Positions 62,484 to 64,000 of a stretch of 64,000 bases of DNA are shown here, piece by piece. The position numbers were made by a program, and so were the translations under genes. The notes below the pieces were generated by a model. That model ran no database searches, was not told where the DNA came from, and was given only the letters and a program-made list of their open reading frames with translations. Every line of letters begins with the position of its first letter. Position 1 is the stretch's first letter. This DNA is from Tolypothrix sp. NIES-4075 (lineage in GTDB: Bacteria > Cyanobacteriota > Cyanobacteriia > Cyanobacteriales > Nostocaceae), in NCBI RefSeq assembly GCF_002218085.1, contig NZ_BDUC01000004.1, forward strand, positions 279,852 to 343,851, given 5' to 3'.

Positions 62484-62541
62484 CTAAATGATGCCTGAAG
62501 TATGTCGTGACCGTTTAGACAAAATATGGTTCAAGTCACAC
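62034..62541. repeat. Dispersed GAACCATA motif cluster
   Basis: Six imperfect copies of GAAYCATA-type motif: 62034, 62132, 62402 and 62469 on the plus strand; 62285 and 62526 on the minus strand. The better copies are followed by GCGTGACCAAA or its variant. The last copy lies in the 3' end of the truncated STAS gene. Confidence 0.55.
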
Positions 62542-62759
62542 GAGCAGACAAATAATTCGCCATTGGCGTTTCGCACCATTTGCATTGACAATATTAAAGC
62601 ACCTAGTCCAGAGCTATCAACAAACTTTATATCTTTGAGGTCTATTAGGACAATATCGACTTTCTTCGCTACAATTTCACTAACTTCGCGAGATAGTTGA
62701 TTGCCCTTAACACTGTCTAAAATACCGGAGGGTTCAATTACTTTTACACGAGAATTCAT
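62484..62759 (-). CDS. STAS-domain protein, C-terminally altered
   Basis: 91 aa from ATG 62759 (the frame is open back to 62897 only through 7-bp repeats). SRVKVIEPSGILDSVKGNQL, IVLIDLKDIKFVDSSGLGAL with the phospho-Ser pair, then NANGELFVCSC. At that point family members continue with ...EQVRILFELTGMDKVF, as the intact protein at 9612 does. Here the frame instead reads DLNHILSKRSRHTSGII through a dispersed repeat copy. The last helix is lost, so it is likely a non-functional or altered relative. Expression unknown. Confidence 0.7.
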   Translation of the reverse strand: MNSRVKVIEPSGILDSVKGNQLSREVSEIVAKKVDIVLIDLKDIKFVDSSGLGALILSMQMVRNANGELFVCSCDLNHILSKRSRHTSGII

Positions 62760-62769
62760 CGCAAAAATG

Positions 62770-62955
62770 GTAATTGCTAATTGGGAATTGGGAATTGGGA
62801 ATTGGGCATTGGGCATTGGGAATTGGGCATTGAGCATTGAGAATCGGATAAATTCTTCCTTGTCTCCTTGTCTTTTTGTCCCATGCCCCATGCCCATTCC
62901 CCATGCCCATTCCCCATGCCCTATGCCCCATGCCCATTTCCCATTCCCGATTCCA
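62770..62955. repeat. GGGAATT / CCATGCC 7-bp repeat arrays (STRR)
   Basis: Two facing arrays: GGGAATTGGGAATTGGGCAT type on the left and CCATGCCCCATGCCCATTCC type on the right. The complementary composition lets them pair. Heptanucleotide repeat class known from heterocystous cyanobacteria, directly upstream of the STAS gene. Confidence 0.9.
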
Positions 62956-62959
62956 AGTT

Positions 62960-63943
62960 TAATTAACGTGAGCTCGGGTTAAGATTAGGCGGCAGAAAGC
63001 AAATTGTGATCGATGGCGATCGCGGGCTTCTTAGGTTGGTGGCAGTAGGCGATTAAACCGCAGACGATGTTGACTAGGCAGTTAACAGGTGATCGGTGAC
63101 GGGAATGCTCAATCTGGGAAATGTTCTTCAACTGGTCAATGATGGTCTCAATGATCGAGCGTTTTCTGAGCAACAGGCGATCGCTTAACGACATAAAGCG
63201 ATTTTTCATGTTACGTTTGAGCTTGGTGATCAGTTGTATCCCAACACTCTCCAACAATTGTTTTGCTAATTTTTGAGAGACATAGCCCAAGGAGCGCAAA
63301 TACTTTGCCGAATAGCATTTGCAGCAATTTGGGTACGGGGGTACGGTCATCGGTATTTCCTGGAGTCAGCACAACATTCAGCAATTCTCCATGCTCATTC
63401 ACTACTAAATGAAGTTTGAAGCCAAAGAACCAATCAACTGAAGTTTTGCCGCGTGCAGCCAGATTTTGGAAGACCCGATGTTGATTAATTCGGCGATTGT
63501 GACAGACTTTGAGACTGGTAGAATCCAAAAAACTGATGCCCGTACAGGAGCCAAAGCAGGAGCGCAGATAAGCACACAATGGCAACAGTGTACTGGGCAT
63601 CCATTCTACAAAGCGATGGTAGCTGACCAAACCGGGGAAGTATGCCTGCCACTGAACCTGTACTTTATCCTGGAAGTAAGCTTTGAAATTCCTGTAACAA
63701 GACTGATGAAAGCCGATCATAATCGTCATAATCTCGCTTAAACACAGACTGCGATCGCGCTTTCTTTTTTGCAGACCATTACCCAACAGTTGGCGCTCCC
63801 ACTGTGGTTCAAAGGTTTGAAGAAGTCATCGACACAACAGAATAGTTCTTCTAGAGTAAACATGGGGCAAGCAGATGGATGAAAATTTAGCACTTTCAGC
63901 CTATCTACTTTCCCCCTTTCTTATCCCGAACTCACGTTAATTA
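62960..63943 (-). mobile_element. IS982-family insertion sequence (decayed)
   Basis: About 980 bp with terminal inverted repeats TTAACGTGAGCTCGGGTTAA at 62963 and its counterpart (TTAACGTGAGTTCGGGATAA, read on the minus strand) ending at 63940, 18 of 20 matching. One transposase frame on the minus strand, carrying two frameshifts. Ends inferred from the repeats; exact target duplication not resolved. Confidence 0.85.
62985..63863 (-). pseudogene. IS982 transposase with two frameshifts
   Basis: The start ATG 63863 reads FTLEELFCCVDDFF. After FFK one base is missing and the family sequence FEPQWERQLLGNGLQKRKRD continues in another frame, then SLCLSEIMTIMIGFHQSCYR, CTGISFLDSTSLKVCHN (first Asp), KTSVDWFFGFKLHLVV and LTPGNTDDR. 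Near LFGKVFA (about 63302-63317) one base is extra, and the C-terminal part LGYVSQKLAKQLLE, RKRSIIETIIDQLKNISQIE runs in the third frame. The DDE core residues remain recognisable, but the copy needs two recoding events, so it is inactive unless trans-complemented. Confidence 0.88.
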
Positions 63944-64000
63944 GATGATGCTGCCTCTGCCATACGAAAGATCATTTGCTCTAAAGTTCGCAACAATTCT
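63937..64000 (-). CDS. C-terminus of a gene extending past the window edge (partial)
   Basis: An open frame reading ELLRTLEQMIFRMAEAASSN and stop enters from the right edge. The stop (63937-63939) falls in the terminal repeat of the IS982 copy, so the gene may be cut by that insertion. Too short to assign. Low confidence that it is coding. Confidence 0.3.
   Translation of the reverse strand, partial: ELLRTLEQMIFRMAEAASSN

Noticed and set aside
62760..62982. ORFs on both strands across the 7-bp arrays
   Set aside because: Low-complexity frames such as repeated NAQFPIPNSQ; artefacts of repeat composition.

Overview
The window looks like chromosome from a filamentous, probably heterocyst-forming (Nostocales-type) cyanobacterium. 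Support seen in the sequence: very many GCGATCGC (HIP1) sites; plant-type [2Fe-2S] ferredoxin; biliverdin reductase; CrtO-type carotenoid ketolase paralogues; two CYP110-like P450s; xisH/xisI homologues; arrays of 7-bp repeats; and many palindromic interspersed repeats. No rRNA, tRNA or CRISPR array was recognised. Genus cannot be assigned from reading alone.

Layout. 0.1-5.6 kb: bvdR, petF, a secreted SpoIID-like protein, sulfiredoxin, Dps and an HTH-GrpE fusion (redox and stress genes). 5.8-11.1 kb: a five-PAS histidine kinase, then a STAS protein and a receiver-PP2C phosphatase that abut tail to tail. 11-15.3 kb: DUF1350, a membrane protein, Uma2, a hicB-hicA pair, DUF4926 and a tiny Lys/Pro-repeat ORF. 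15.3-23.6 kb: phosphoketolase-family enzyme, two P450s, DUF2993 protein, first CrtO paralogue. 23.6-28.2 kb: accessory region with a 21-bp minisatellite, frameshifted xisH, intact xisI, a decayed second xisH, and a two-gene operon for a membrane protein with a GrpE-like tail followed by a membrane-anchored Hsp70-like ATPase. 28.3-34.5 kb: dus, second CrtO paralogue, saccharopine-dehydrogenase-like reductase, small secreted protein, CPA1 antiporter. 34.8-38.9 kb: AAA ATPase and TPR/STAND/Ser-Thr-kinase reading frames that join at an A7 run. 39.2-43.6 kb: glcF, glcE-like and type II NADH dehydrogenase. 43.9-49.7 kb: Uma2 and a Uma2 remnant, DUF89/ARMT1, DUF4112, an outer-membrane barrel, and an IS630-type element inserted in codon 6 of an MBL-fold gene. 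49.8-58.4 kb: murJ, pentapeptide protein, LCP ligase, GDP-mannose synthesis, ABC1 kinase, ABC ATPase. 58.5-64 kb: transposase remnant, an aromatic-amino-acid-type decarboxylase with C-terminal EF-hands, a truncated STAS gene, and a decayed IS982.

How genes may work together. The kinase, STAS and PP2C proteins could form one partner-switching stress circuit. bvdR, petF, srx and dps fit photosynthetic redox homeostasis. murJ, LCP, the mannose-1-phosphate guanylyltransferase and SpoIID-like protein concern the envelope. The best candidates for undescribed biology are the membrane-tethered GrpE-like/Hsp70-like pair, the frameshift-linked AAA-TPR-STAND-kinase, and the EF-hand decarboxylase. These functions are inferences from motifs; no searches were run.
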